NCBI GenBank assembly: GCA_934358955.1 | Contig: CAKRLC010000009.1 | Coordinates: forward strand, 1 to 41,835 | Source of the DNA: an uncultured Roseburia sp. | Lineage (GTDB): Bacteria > Bacillota > Clostridia > Lachnospirales > Lachnospiraceae | DNA: 41,835 nucleotides | Direction of reading: 5' to 3' | Part shown: piece after piece, positions 23,429-32,153 of the stretch | How positions within the stretch are numbered: the stretch's first letter is position 1 | Layout: each line of letters begins with the position of its first letter | The notes under the pieces: model-generated | The model's database searches: none | Told to the model about the DNA's origin: nothing | What the model saw: the letters and a program-made list of their open reading frames with translations, nothing else | Made by a program: the position numbers and the translations under genes

Positions 23429-25396
23429 ATGACAAGCAAGAAGAAGACAAGCAAAAAAATCGAACACTGGAAGATCATAGCAGTGTACATGCTGCTTTAT
23501 GATATTGTGGCAGTGAACATTTCTTATTTCTTTGGTCTCTGGATGCGATTTGACCTGAAATATTCTGCAATCCCATCAGAGTATATGAATGCATTCTTAG
23601 CGTTTGCACCGGTCTATACCGTGATCTGTGTTGCAGTCTTTTTTGCATTACACCTGTATAACAGTCTGTGGAGATTCGCCAGCTATACAGAATTAAACCG
23701 GATCGCCATGGCATCGTTACTTACGACCTTTGTCCAGGTTGTAGGCATTACGTGCTTCGTGGAACGTATGCCGATCGCATATTATATCGTTGGAGCTGGC
23801 GTCCAGTTTATCCTTATTACATTTATCCGTTTCGGTTACCGTTATATCAATCTGGAGCGTAAGAGAAGACAGAAGGCAGCTGATATCCGCCATAACGTTA
23901 TGATCATCGGAGCCGGTGCCGCAGGACAGACGATCCTCCGTGAGCTGCGTGATGCCGCAGAGCTGAAGTCAAAAGCCTGCTGTATCATTGATGACAATGA
24001 GAACAAATGGAATCGCTATATTGATGGCGTGCCGATCGTGGGTGGCAGAGATGACATCTTAGAGGCAGCCAAGAAATACAACATCGACCAGATCATGTTT
24101 GCAATCCCGACCGCATCCGTACAGGTGCGCAGGGATATGTTAAATATCTGTAAGGAAACCAACTGCGAGCTGATGAGCCTTCCTGGAATCTATCAGATCG
24201 CAAACGGTGAAGTATCCTTAAGCAAGATGAAACCGGTCGCAGTCGAAGACCTGCTCGGACGCGAGCCGATCAAGGTCAATATGGATCAGATCTTCCAGCA
24301 CCTGAAGGGCAAGGTCATTATGGTCACAGGCGGCGGTGGTTCTATCGGAAGCGAGCTGTGCAGACAGATCGCGGCGCATGCGCCGAAGCAGCTGATCATC
24401 TTCGATGTCTATGAGAACAATGCCTATGAGATCCAGCAGGAATTAAAGAAAAAATATCCGGACTTAAACCTTGAGACGATCATCGGTTCCGTCCGTGACA
24501 GCCGTAAGATCTTCCAGGTATTTGATACCTATCGTCCGGAGATCGTATATCATGCGGCAGCGCATAAGCATGTGCCGTTAATGGAAGACAGTCCATGCGA
24601 AGCGATCAAGAACAATGCGATCGGTACTTATAAGACTGCTTATGCCGCAATGGTTTACGGATGCAAGCGTTTCGTACTGATCAGTACCGATAAGGCAGTC
24701 AATCCGACAAACATCATGGGTGCTTCCAAACGTCTCTGCGAGATGGTCATCCAGGCCTTCGACCATAAGATCAAAGAGGGCAAGGCAGATGAGATCCCAC
24801 AGTTATTCACACATCAGACGGAAGGAATCTTCCATAATGAAAACGCAGAAGAAAATTTGAAGAATGCCAAGACAGAATTCGTAGCGGTCCGTTTCGGTAA
24901 TGTATTAGGAAGTAACGGTTCCGTTATCCCGTTATTCCGCAAACAGATCGCAGCCGGCGGTCCGGTAACCGTTACCCATCCGGACATCATCCGTTACTTC
25001 ATGACGATCCCGGAAGCAGTCAGTCTGGTACTTCAGGCCGGAACCTATGCAAGCGGCGGAGAGATCTTCGTCCTTGATATGGGAGATCCGGTGAAGATCG
25101 ATACACTTGCAAGAAACCTGATCCGCTTATCCGGCTATACACCGGACGTGGACATCAAGATCGAATATTCCGGACTCCGTCCGGGCGAGAAGCTGTTCGA
25201 AGAGAAGCTGATGGCAGAAGAGGGCTTGAAGAAGACCGCAAATGACCTGATCCATATCGGATGCCCGATTCCTTTTGATACCGAAGAGTTCCTCGGCGAA
25301 CTGGAAGGTCTGATGGACGCAGCTTATAAGAACAAAGACGATATCCGTGAGAGAGTGATGCAGATCGTGACGACGTATCATCCGGCGGAGTTGTAA
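23429..25396 (+). CDS. Membrane-bound UDP-sugar 4,6-dehydratase (CapD/PglF/WbpM family)
   Basis: A 655-residue protein with four N-terminal TM segments (about 15-145), a CoA-binding-like Rossmann domain (VMIIGAGAAGQTILREL), and the catalytic SDR domain: MVTGGGGSIGSELCRQIA for NAD, YHAAAHKHVPLMED, and STDKAVNPTNIMGASKR with the Thr-Met-Lys type active site. It converts UDP-GlcNAc to the 4-keto-6-deoxy sugar, the first step to QuiNAc, bacillosamine and related sugars. Length and architecture match PglF/WbpM. Downstream genes encode an acyltransferase and a phosphoglycosyl transferase of the Pgl kind, but no 4-aminotransferase is visible. Confidence 0.93.
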   Translation: MTSKKKTSKKIEHWKIIAVYMLLYDIVAVNISYFFGLWMRFDLKYSAIPSEYMNAFLAFAPVYTVICVAVFFALHLYNSLWRFASYTELNRIAMASLLTTFVQVVGITCFVERMPIAYYIVGAGVQFILITFIRFGYRYINLERKRRQKAADIRHNVMIIGAGAAGQTILRELRDAAELKSKACCIIDDNENKWNRYIDGVPIVGGRDDILEAAKKYNIDQIMFAIPTASVQVRRDMLNICKETNCELMSLPGIYQIANGEVSLSKMKPVAVEDLLGREPIKVNMDQIFQHLKGKVIMVTGGGGSIGSELCRQIAAHAPKQLIIFDVYENNAYEIQQELKKKYPDLNLETIIGSVRDSRKIFQVFDTYRPEIVYHAAAHKHVPLMEDSPCEAIKNNAIGTYKTAYAAMVYGCKRFVLISTDKAVNPTNIMGASKRLCEMVIQAFDHKIKEGKADEIPQLFTHQTEGIFHNENAEENLKNAKTEFVAVRFGNVLGSNGSVIPLFRKQIAAGGPVTVTHPDIIRYFMTIPEAVSLVLQAGTYASGGEIFVLDMGDPVKIDTLARNLIRLSGYTPDVDIKIEYSGLRPGEKLFEEKLMAEEGLKKTANDLIHIGCPIPFDTEEFLGELEGLMDAAYKNKDDIRERVMQIVTTYHPAEL

Positions 25397-25438
25397 GAAA
25401 AGATTTTGAACAGTTTCTAATAGAGACTGTGTGAGTGT

Positions 25439-25511
25439 CCTGCACAAGGAAAAACAAATTCTTTGTGCAGGGCATGATGAAGAAATGCGTGGAGGACATG
25501 CATTTTCTTTT
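25439..25511 (+). terminator. Two consecutive hairpins after the dehydratase gene
   Basis: CCTGCACAA 25439-25447 pairs with TTGTGCAGG 25463-25471, then AAGAAATGC from 25480 pairs imperfectly with GCATTTTCTT ending in a T-rich run near 25511. The second looks like a weak terminator. The TGCACAA/TTGTGCA arms recall those of the palindromic elements, but the core is absent. The gap 25512-25650 is AT-rich and otherwise empty. Confidence 0.5.
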
Positions 25512-25650
25512 GGAAGTTATGTGTTTATATTGGTGGTATAGAGATAGATAATAGCATTAATATATAAGAGATAGAAAAGATAAATAATAGAATTAAAAGA
25601 GAAAGATAACATGGTAATAGTATTACATAGATAAAGTAATATATAAGATA

Positions 25651-25659
25651 TGTTATAAT
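25651..25659 (+). promoter_or_regulatory. Extended -10 promoter before the acyltransferase gene
   Basis: TGT followed by TATAAT (25654-25659) forms an extended -10; no good -35 is visible. With the hairpins upstream, it could start a separate transcript for the specificity part of the locus. Confidence 0.5.
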
Positions 25660-25679
25660 TACGGATAATGGAGTGGCAT

Positions 25680-26186
25680 ATGAGCAAAGAAATCCTAATT
25701 GTAGGAGCTGGAGATCATGGAAGAGTAGTTGCAGAGACAGCAAAAGCCTGTGGCTATGAAAAGATTGACTTTATCGATGATAATGATCCGACGGCGCTTG
25801 GCAAAACAGAAGATCTGGAACGTTTGAAAAGAGAATATAGTGATGGATTCGTTGCAATTGGAAATCCACAGATCCGTGAAAAGATGCAGCAAAAGCTGCT
25901 GGAATATGGGTACGAGATACCAGTGTTAGTTCATCCGAGTGCTTATGTCAGTCCATCAGCAGGAATCGGGATTGGTACTGTGGTAGAACCAATGGCGGTT
26001 ATTAATACAAATGCAACGATTGAGGATGGTTGCATTATCAGTATTGGTAGCCGAATTGATCATGAAGCCCATATAGGAAAGTTTAGCCATGTAAATACCG
26101 GTGCTATCGTGATGGCGTATGGAATGGTTCCAGAGTATACAAAAGTGGATGCGGGACAGGTTGTGAAAGACAGCCGAAGCATATAA
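25680..26186 (+). CDS. Sugar O/N-acyltransferase, NeuD/PglD family, short form
   Basis: A 168-residue protein with an N-terminal Rossmann-like PglD domain (MSKEILIVGAGDHGRVVAETA; FIDDND; VAIGNPQIREKM) and a left-handed beta-helix of hexapeptide repeats (VHPSAYVSPSAGIGIGTVVEPMAVINTNATIEDGCIISIGSRIDHEAHIGKFSHVNTGAI). The catalytic-type histidine in IDHEAHIG is present. Family members are usually about 205-215 residues; here the last helix turns are missing after VNTGAIVMAYG, leaving a short tail. ATG 25680 has GGAG at 25670-25673; ATG 25668 does not. It probably acetylates a UDP-amino sugar or a polymer precursor, unless the shortening has inactivated it. Confidence 0.82.
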   Translation: MSKEILIVGAGDHGRVVAETAKACGYEKIDFIDDNDPTALGKTEDLERLKREYSDGFVAIGNPQIREKMQQKLLEYGYEIPVLVHPSAYVSPSAGIGIGTVVEPMAVINTNATIEDGCIISIGSRIDHEAHIGKFSHVNTGAIVMAYGMVPEYTKVDAGQVVKDSRSI

Positions 26187-26220
26187 GAGATAGAAAAAGA
26201 AAACGAAAGAGGAGCAACGT

Positions 26221-26892
26221 ATGAACTATTTAGTAGTAGTAGCACATCCAGATGATGAAGTCTTAGGTGCAGGAGCAACAATTCATAAATTAGTGAAAGA
26301 AGGACATAAAGTTGCAGTTGCCATTATGGTGAGTCAGGCATCCGCAAGAAAAGATCTTTCGTCGACCTTATCTGCAGATGAGGAAGAGGCGCTTTTTATG
26401 CTCGGTGTAGAGAAAACTTATCATGCAAGTTTCCCAAATATAAAAATGAACACGGTATCACATCTTGAGCTAGTACAGTTTGTGGAGAAATGTATTGAAG
26501 ACTGGAATGCAGAAGCAATTATTACGCATCATCCGGCAGATACAAATAATGATCATGTTCAGACATCCTATGCAGTACAGGCAGCAAGCCGTTTGTTCCA
26601 GAGAAGAGAAAATCTTCCTGCATTGAAAGAGCTTCTTTATATGGAAGTACCATCCAGTACAGAATGGTCATTTGATACATCTGCAAATCGATTCCAGCCA
26701 AATTATTTTGTTGAAATCGGAAAAGAAGGTGTGGATATAAAAATCAAAGCACTTTCTGCATATAAGGGTGTCATGAGACCTTATCCTCATCCACGTTCAA
26801 ATGAGGCATTGGAGGGACTGGCAGCATATCGTGGGGCACAGGCAGGATGCAATTATGCGGAAGCATTTGAAGTCACATACAGAAGAGGATAA
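26221..26892 (+). CDS. PIG-L (LmbE) family deacetylase
   Basis: A 223-residue zinc-dependent deacetylase fold. The AHPDDE motif (VVVAHPDDEVLGAGA) supplies metal and catalytic residues and the second site is THHPADTNNDH. The family removes N-acetyl groups from GlcNAc-type sugars (GlcNAc-PI, mycothiol, bacillithiol and teichoic-type precursors). Located between an acyltransferase and the initiating transferase, it may expose a free amine on a nucleotide or lipid-linked sugar, which the neighbouring acyltransferase, ATP-grasp or GNAT enzymes could then modify (inference). GAGGAG precedes ATG 26221. Confidence 0.88.
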   Translation: MNYLVVVAHPDDEVLGAGATIHKLVKEGHKVAVAIMVSQASARKDLSSTLSADEEEALFMLGVEKTYHASFPNIKMNTVSHLELVQFVEKCIEDWNAEAIITHHPADTNNDHVQTSYAVQAASRLFQRRENLPALKELLYMEVPSSTEWSFDTSANRFQPNYFVEIGKEGVDIKIKALSAYKGVMRPYPHPRSNEALEGLAAYRGAQAGCNYAEAFEVTYRRG

Positions 26893-26897
26893 GAAAT

Positions 26898-27578
26898 ATG
26901 TATAAGTATGTAAAAAGATTAATCGATATTGTTTTATCGTTTCTTGCGATAGTCTTTTCTTCACCATTTTGGATTGTTACAATTATCGGCATTGAAATAT
27001 CAGATCCGGGACCTGTTTTTTATAAGGCAAATCGTATTGGCAAGGACAATGAGGAATTTTCAATGTATAAATTTCGATCTATGCGAGTTTTAAAGGAACC
27101 TCGAAAAGGTTCCGAAGCATCTCTCAGACCGGAAACAGATAGAATTTTTGCATGGGGAAAAATCATTCGGAAACTTAAATTGGATGAATTACCGCAGTTC
27201 TTAAACATTTTCCTTGGAGATATGAGTATCGTTGGACCTCGTCCAGTTGCAAAGGATCAAATGAATTTGTTTCGTTTTGGGAAGTACGATGAGGCAAAGA
27301 AAGTGAAGCCTGGCATTACGGGTCCGGCAGCTCTCTATGATTACATTTATGGAGACCAATTTGAAGAAGCAAATATAGATGAGTATATGGAAAAAGTATA
27401 TCCAACCAGAAGAGAGCTTGAATATGTGTATGTAAAAAAACAGGGATTTTTATTTGATACCTGGATGTTTTTTGAAACGGCCAAGTGTGTTATTTACAGT
27501 TTGTTTGGTAAAGAAAACACAGAGTTGTTAAGTAAATTAAGAAGAATGGCAATGAAGAGCAATCCAAAGCTTAAATAA
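26898..27578 (+). CDS. Initiating undecaprenyl-phosphate phosphoglycosyl transferase
   Basis: A 226-residue monotopic bacterial sugar transferase (PglC/WcaJ type). A membrane-inserted N-terminal helix (about 6-32, RLIDIVLSFLAIVFSSPFWIV), then DPGPVFYKANRIGKDNEEF, FSMYKFRSM, LKLDELPQFLNIFLGDMSIVGPRP and VKPGITGPA mark the family. It places the first sugar-1-phosphate on undecaprenyl phosphate at the inner membrane face. The small size, without WbaP-type N-terminal helices, and the neighbouring PglF/PglD-like genes suggest a 2,4-diamino- or deoxy-amino sugar donor, but specificity cannot be proved from sequence. Confidence 0.92.
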   Translation: MYKYVKRLIDIVLSFLAIVFSSPFWIVTIIGIEISDPGPVFYKANRIGKDNEEFSMYKFRSMRVLKEPRKGSEASLRPETDRIFAWGKIIRKLKLDELPQFLNIFLGDMSIVGPRPVAKDQMNLFRFGKYDEAKKVKPGITGPAALYDYIYGDQFEEANIDEYMEKVYPTRRELEYVYVKKQGFLFDTWMFFETAKCVIYSLFGKENTELLSKLRRMAMKSNPKLK

Positions 27579-27600
27579 CACTGCCGTCAGGGAGATTATT

Positions 27601-28437
27601 ATGAGAATACTTGTAACTGGTGCAAAAGGGATGATTGGTTCACATCTTGTAAAAGGGTTACTCTGTGCGGGATATGAAGTTATCGGGATAGATAGATATA
27701 GCGACAACTTATGCGAGGGTAAATATTTTCAGCGGAGAGTTGATCTTTCCGATAAAAAAATGCTTCAAACTATTGTAGAAGAGTATAAGCCAGATCGGGT
27801 GATTCATCTTGCTGCGTTGGCACATTCAGTTGACGGAAAAGACTTTACCTGGGATAAATACAAGCATCTAAATATTGACTGCGCCAAAAATGTATTTGAG
27901 ATAGCTGGTGATATTCCAGTCTTGTTCATCAGCACGGTTGATGTTTATGGTTTTACGAAAGGAACTGTAACAGCGAAAACAAAACTTCACCCAGTTTCGT
28001 TTTATGCCAAATCAAAAAAAATTGCAGAGGAAGAATGCAAGAAATTGAAACATTTTAATATCTATAGATTTTCACCTGTTTATACAGATGAGATAAAACG
28101 AGATATTCAGAAAAGATATTATCTAAAATACCCGAATATTGCTTATCAAATAGGAAAAGGAACTGAATATGAGATTCTGAATGTCAAGAATGCTGTACAG
28201 GCAATGGTTGACTGGTGTGGACAAGAAGTAACCAATAATGTTCATATTATTAAAGATCCAGCAAGAATGAACACGATTGATTATATCAGAGCAGAGAAAA
28301 GAGCGGGAAGAGCAAAAATTGTGCTTCATTTTCCTAAATGGATGGTTGTTTTAGGTTATAGAATATTGATGATTTCAGGAGAAAATAAATATACATATTT
28401 GTTAAATAAAGCGGTTTATCCGCTTAGATCGGAGTAG
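27601..28437 (+). CDS. NAD-dependent epimerase/dehydratase family protein
   Basis: A 278-residue extended-SDR protein: nucleotide motif TGAKGMIGSHLVKGL, HLAALAHSVDGKD, STVDVYGF and the Tyr-x3-Lys catalytic pair in YAKSK. It is shorter than the usual 300-340 residues of UDP-sugar epimerases. It probably reduces or epimerises a nucleotide sugar, perhaps the 4-keto product of the CapD-type dehydratase, as reductases for QuiNAc or FucNAc do (inference). The next gene begins four bases after the stop, so translation is coupled. Confidence 0.85.
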   Translation: MRILVTGAKGMIGSHLVKGLLCAGYEVIGIDRYSDNLCEGKYFQRRVDLSDKKMLQTIVEEYKPDRVIHLAALAHSVDGKDFTWDKYKHLNIDCAKNVFEIAGDIPVLFISTVDVYGFTKGTVTAKTKLHPVSFYAKSKKIAEEECKKLKHFNIYRFSPVYTDEIKRDIQKRYYLKYPNIAYQIGKGTEYEILNVKNAVQAMVDWCGQEVTNNVHIIKDPARMNTIDYIRAEKRAGRAKIVLHFPKWMVVLGYRILMISGENKYTYLLNKAVYPLRSE

Positions 28438-28441
28438 ACAG

Positions 28442-29611
28442 ATGGATTGGAAAGATGCTGCTAAGGGAAAGCACATTTTAATATTGGAAGGTTATGCAAG
28501 ACAATGTTTACCGTTCATGAGAGAGTTTAAAAAATTAGGAATGAAAGTGTCATTGCTTTGCAATACTAAGCTGGACTGTGGATATGCATCAAGGCTGCCA
28601 GATCATAAAATTTTAGGAATATGCGATCCGGAGGAATATGAGAAATCCGAAGAATATATTGTTAAGCTTGTTAAAACAGGAAAGTTTGATCTGGTTCTTC
28701 CTTTAGTAGATTTTTCGGCAAGTATTCTTGCAAAGCATAAAGAAGAATTATCAAAACATGCAATTATTTGCGTGAGTGATAAAGAAGCATTTGAAAAATC
28801 TCAAGATAAATTACAGGTGATGAAGGTATGTATGCAAAACAACGTACCATGTCCCAAAACACTGACAGGTGTTTCTAATATTGATGAAGTACTGAAAAGT
28901 GAAATGCAGTTTCCGATAGTCATTAAGCCAAGAAAAGGTTGTGGAGCAAAGGGCTTTCACAAGATAATGAATGAGGAAGATTTTAAGAAAATAGTTTCTG
29001 AAAATCAGATAGAACTGGCAGATATGGTTGTACAGGAATGTCTTCCGATTGAAAGCGCATTGATATCGGATAACATTTTCATTGATAAAAAGGGAAATAT
29101 AAAAAGTGCATTTTTGTATAGATGTTATCGGTTCTATCCGCTTACGGGTGGAACAGGTACTTTCAATATGACGTTCGATAGAAAAGATATTCATGAAGAG
29201 TGTGCCCACCTTGTAAAAATGATGGGACTGCGAGGCTGTGTAGGCGTGGATCTTATGATAGATCCAAGAGATAATATCGCAAAAGTAATAGAAATTAATC
29301 CGAGAATTCTTGCATGCTCGAAAATAGGATTTGTTGCAGGAGTAAATCAGGCTTATCAGGTCATTCAAGATATATATAGTGATTCAGTGATTTCAATGAT
29401 GGAGTATAAATCAGGAGTTGGAGTCAGAATGTCACAGATTGATATTCTTTGGTTTTTAAAATCACCGGAGCGATTTAAGGCAAAACCATCGTGGTTTAAA
29501 TTAAAAAATATTAAAGATCAGACATTTAGTATAGATGATCCTTTACCGTGGTTTGCATTTTTGCTAAGAGGATTTGTCAATCTTAAGAGTGAGGAAGAAA
29601 AGAGAAAATAG
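28442..29611 (+). CDS. ATP-grasp carboxylate-amine ligase family protein
   Basis: A 389-residue ATP-grasp enzyme: pre-ATP-grasp Rossmann part (LILEGYARQCLPFMREFKKLG), the ATP-lid region FPIVIKPRKGCGAKGFHKI, VVQECLP, and the metal-binding end VIEINPRILACS. Such enzymes join a carboxylate to an amine; in polysaccharide loci they are thought to attach amino acids or similar groups to sugars. A free amine could come from the PIG-L deacetylase in the same operon (inference). The gene is AT-rich, marking the start of a compositional change that continues to about 37950. Confidence 0.85.
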   Translation: MDWKDAAKGKHILILEGYARQCLPFMREFKKLGMKVSLLCNTKLDCGYASRLPDHKILGICDPEEYEKSEEYIVKLVKTGKFDLVLPLVDFSASILAKHKEELSKHAIICVSDKEAFEKSQDKLQVMKVCMQNNVPCPKTLTGVSNIDEVLKSEMQFPIVIKPRKGCGAKGFHKIMNEEDFKKIVSENQIELADMVVQECLPIESALISDNIFIDKKGNIKSAFLYRCYRFYPLTGGTGTFNMTFDRKDIHEECAHLVKMMGLRGCVGVDLMIDPRDNIAKVIEINPRILACSKIGFVAGVNQAYQVIQDIYSDSVISMMEYKSGVGVRMSQIDILWFLKSPERFKAKPSWFKLKNIKDQTFSIDDPLPWFAFLLRGFVNLKSEEEKRK

Positions 29612-29614
29612 TAT

Positions 29615-30136
29615 ATGAAGAATATTCCTAAGGAAATTATAACTGATAACTATAAATATGAACTATATATTCCATCTGTTATAAGACCATATAAAATATG
29701 GTTTCAAAGCATGTATTTGAAAAGACATATTCGTTTGATGATTCAGGCGCTTAGAGGATCTTATATATTTTATATGAAAGATAGAGAAAATAATGTGGTT
29801 GGGTATATTCATTTAGAAAAAGGAAACACAAGATATTCTTGGACAACATCTGACGATTGGATAATATCACCATATGCTATAGCCCCTAATTTACGTGGGG
29901 GGGGGGTAGGGAATACTCTTGTTAGAGATTTTAAAAATGAAATTTTAAAATATCTATCAGGAAATATATATGCGGAAACGGATACTAATAATACAGCATC
30001 TATTAAAGTTTTAGAAAAAAATGGGTTTAATTTTATTGGATATGCAAAAATAAGTGGAGTGTTTCGTAAATATTCTATGAGTTCAGAAATGTCTGATTAT
30101 AGAGTTTATAAATTGGATGAAGGCGGTAGAGGATAG
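29615..30136 (+). CDS. GNAT-family acetyltransferase with G10 tract
   Basis: A 173-residue GNAT-fold protein. Beta strand NNVVGYIHLE, IAPNLRGGGVGNTLVRDF (the R-x-x-G-x-G acetyl-CoA loop, R94 to G99), and YAETDTNNTASIKVLEKNGFNFIGYAK are typical. The acetyl-CoA loop is coded by a run of ten G (29897-29906); gain or loss of one base would break the protein near residue 97. It probably acetylates an amino sugar of the repeat unit. It starts three bases after the ATP-grasp gene and ends directly against the next ATG. Confidence 0.85.
   Translation: MKNIPKEIITDNYKYELYIPSVIRPYKIWFQSMYLKRHIRLMIQALRGSYIFYMKDRENNVVGYIHLEKGNTRYSWTTSDDWIISPYAIAPNLRGGGVGNTLVRDFKNEILKYLSGNIYAETDTNNTASIKVLEKNGFNFIGYAKISGVFRKYSMSSEMSDYRVYKLDEGGRG
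29897..29906 (+). repeat. Poly-G tract (10 G) inside the GNAT gene
   Basis: Ten consecutive G in a very AT-rich gene. They read GGG-GGG-GGG-G(TA) in frame as Gly-Gly-Gly-Val in the acetyl-CoA loop. A candidate phase-variation tract by slipped-strand mispairing. Confidence 0.9.
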
Positions 30137-30997
30137 ATGGCAGATTTGACGGCTATTATTTTGACAAAGAATGAAGAAAAAAATATAAATGAATGTTTGA
30201 AATCTATACAAAATTTTGTGGAGAGGGCAGTAATTATAGACAGTGGCAGCACAGACAAAACTATTGAAATAGCAAAAAAGTATGATTTTGTTGATATATA
30301 CGAGCATCCATTTGAAAATTATGCACGTCAGTTTAACTGGGGAATTGACAATACCGATATTACAACTAAATGGACATTACGGCTCGATGCAGATGAGCGT
30401 TTTACACCAGAATTATGTGCCGAATTAGAAGAGGCATTGGAAATACATTCAAATGATAATGTTAATGGATTTGTGTTAGAAGCATGGCTGTTTTTTATGG
30501 ATAAGTGTTTGAAACATGGTGGCAGCCGAAAAAAGAAGCTTATGGTATTCAAAACGGGAATTGGTCGTGTGGAAGATCGAAAGATGGATGAACATACAAT
30601 TTTATCTTGTGGTGAAGCGTTAGAAATCAAAGAGAAGTTTCTACATTATGATTTTAAAGATCTGAGTACATATGTGAAAAAATTAAATTGGTATGCTACC
30701 AGGGAAATGCAGGATTACATTGAAGGTACATTTCCAGATCAGAAGTTCGAAGCATCAGACAAAGAAATTAGTCAAATGAGATCAAAAAAAACAAAGTATT
30801 ATAAAACACCTATGTTTTTTCGATGTTGGTTATATTTTTTCTATGCATATTTTGTAAAAGGAAACTGCTTAAATGGTAAAGAGGGATTCATATATTCATT
30901 TTTGTATCATTTGTATTACAGAATGTTGGTAGATTTTAAAATTTATGAGCAGTTGAAGTATAAAAGAGAATTTGAAAAAACTGGGGATTTAAAGTAG
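30137..30997 (+). CDS. Glycosyltransferase family 2 (WaaE/KdtX-like)
   Basis: A 286-residue GT-A fold enzyme: LTAIILTKNEEKNINECLKSI, VIIDSGSTDKTIEIA, YARQFNWGID and the metal-binding RLDADERF. These match the group of WaaE/KdtX-like beta-1,4-glycosyltransferases found in polysaccharide loci. A C-terminal amphipathic region with aromatic clusters (FFRCWLYFFYAYFVKGN) suggests membrane association. Start ATG 30137 follows the GNAT stop with no gap. Sugar donor and acceptor are unknown. Confidence 0.9.
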   Translation: MADLTAIILTKNEEKNINECLKSIQNFVERAVIIDSGSTDKTIEIAKKYDFVDIYEHPFENYARQFNWGIDNTDITTKWTLRLDADERFTPELCAELEEALEIHSNDNVNGFVLEAWLFFMDKCLKHGGSRKKKLMVFKTGIGRVEDRKMDEHTILSCGEALEIKEKFLHYDFKDLSTYVKKLNWYATREMQDYIEGTFPDQKFEASDKEISQMRSKKTKYYKTPMFFRCWLYFFYAYFVKGNCLNGKEGFIYSFLYHLYYRMLVDFKIYEQLKYKREFEKTGDLK

Positions 30998-31008
30998 AGG
31001 ATGATTAT

Positions 31009-32142
31009 ATGAAAGTTGGAATAATGTCTATGCAACGCGTATATAATTATGGATCATATATGCAAGCTTATGGATTGAAAAAAATGATAGAATCACTGGG
31101 ACATGAGGTGGTTTTTGTTGATTATAAAGTGGGAAAACCTATAATTCATAATAAAAGCGATAGGATTAATTATATTAAAGGAAAATTTAAAAATATTATT
31201 TTTAAAGTGATTGAACATAATAAACTATTAATTGAAACTAATATACTTCCAAAGGAATTGAAATATGCTGTGCGTTCGCATTATCAATATCAACAGCTGT
31301 ATTGGAGTAAATTAGGATTAGATAAAAAAAAGCACTATAGAACAGCAGTAGATGTATTAGTAATCGGGAGTGATGAAGTTTTTAATTGTCTACAAGAAAA
31401 TATAGATGTTGGATATAGCCGAGAATTGTTTGGATATCATTCAAATGCAAAAAAAATCATTACATATGCAGCTTCTTTTGGGAATGCTACGCTGTTTCAA
31501 TTAAAAAAAGAGGGCTTAATTAATTGTATAAAAGAGGATTTTAAGAAAATATCTTGTTTTTCAGTTAGAGATAAAAATACTTTGGAAATAGTAGAAAAGT
31601 TAACTCAAAGAAATGATATTTATGAAAATTTTGACCCAGTATTGATGCATGACTTCTCAGAATTGGAGAAAAAACCTATAGCAATATCAAATTATCTGAT
31701 TGTATATGCATATAGAGGAAGATTAACAAAAGAAGAAGAGGAGGCAATAAAAAAATTCGCAAAAATAAAACAAAAGCAAATTGTTTGCATAGGTGGGTAT
31801 CATAAATTTTGTGATATTTATATTCAAGAATCACCCTTGAGAATATTTGATTATTTTAGAAAAGCAGATTATGTTATAACAGATACATTCCATGGCACGA
31901 TTTTTTCTGTGATTAATCATGCAAAGGTAGGAGTATTTGTAAGGAGTGGTCATGGAAAAAAATATGGAAATAGTGAAAAATTATTAGATCTGTTAAAAAA
32001 ATTGCAGTTAGAAGATCGGATAATTACCAATATTGAATTAATGGATAACATACTTGACAAAGAAATTGATTATAACAGTGTTGATGCAATAATTGCGAAA
32101 GAAAGACAACAAGCTATTAATTATTTGAATCAAAGTTTGTAA
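31009..32142 (+). CDS. Polysaccharide pyruvyl transferase family protein
   Basis: A 377-residue protein: MKVGIMSMQRVYNYGSYMQA at the N-terminus, VLVIGSDEVFN, ITYAASFGNA, CFSVRDKNTLEIV, DPVLMHD and TDTFHGTIFSVINHAKVGVFV. These are the PS_pyruv_trans family motifs; members add ketal pyruvate from PEP to sugars, giving negative charge. The stop overlaps the ATG of a possible upstream start of the next gene (TAATG). Its usual partner, the F420-hydrogenase-beta-like protein, is the next gene, as in many Firmicutes and Bacteroides loci. Confidence 0.9.
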   Translation: MKVGIMSMQRVYNYGSYMQAYGLKKMIESLGHEVVFVDYKVGKPIIHNKSDRINYIKGKFKNIIFKVIEHNKLLIETNILPKELKYAVRSHYQYQQLYWSKLGLDKKKHYRTAVDVLVIGSDEVFNCLQENIDVGYSRELFGYHSNAKKIITYAASFGNATLFQLKKEGLINCIKEDFKKISCFSVRDKNTLEIVEKLTQRNDIYENFDPVLMHDFSELEKKPIAISNYLIVYAYRGRLTKEEEEAIKKFAKIKQKQIVCIGGYHKFCDIYIQESPLRIFDYFRKADYVITDTFHGTIFSVINHAKVGVFVRSGHGKKYGNSEKLLDLLKKLQLEDRIITNIELMDNILDKEIDYNSVDAIIAKERQQAINYLNQSL

Positions 32143-32153
32143 TGGGGGAATAT

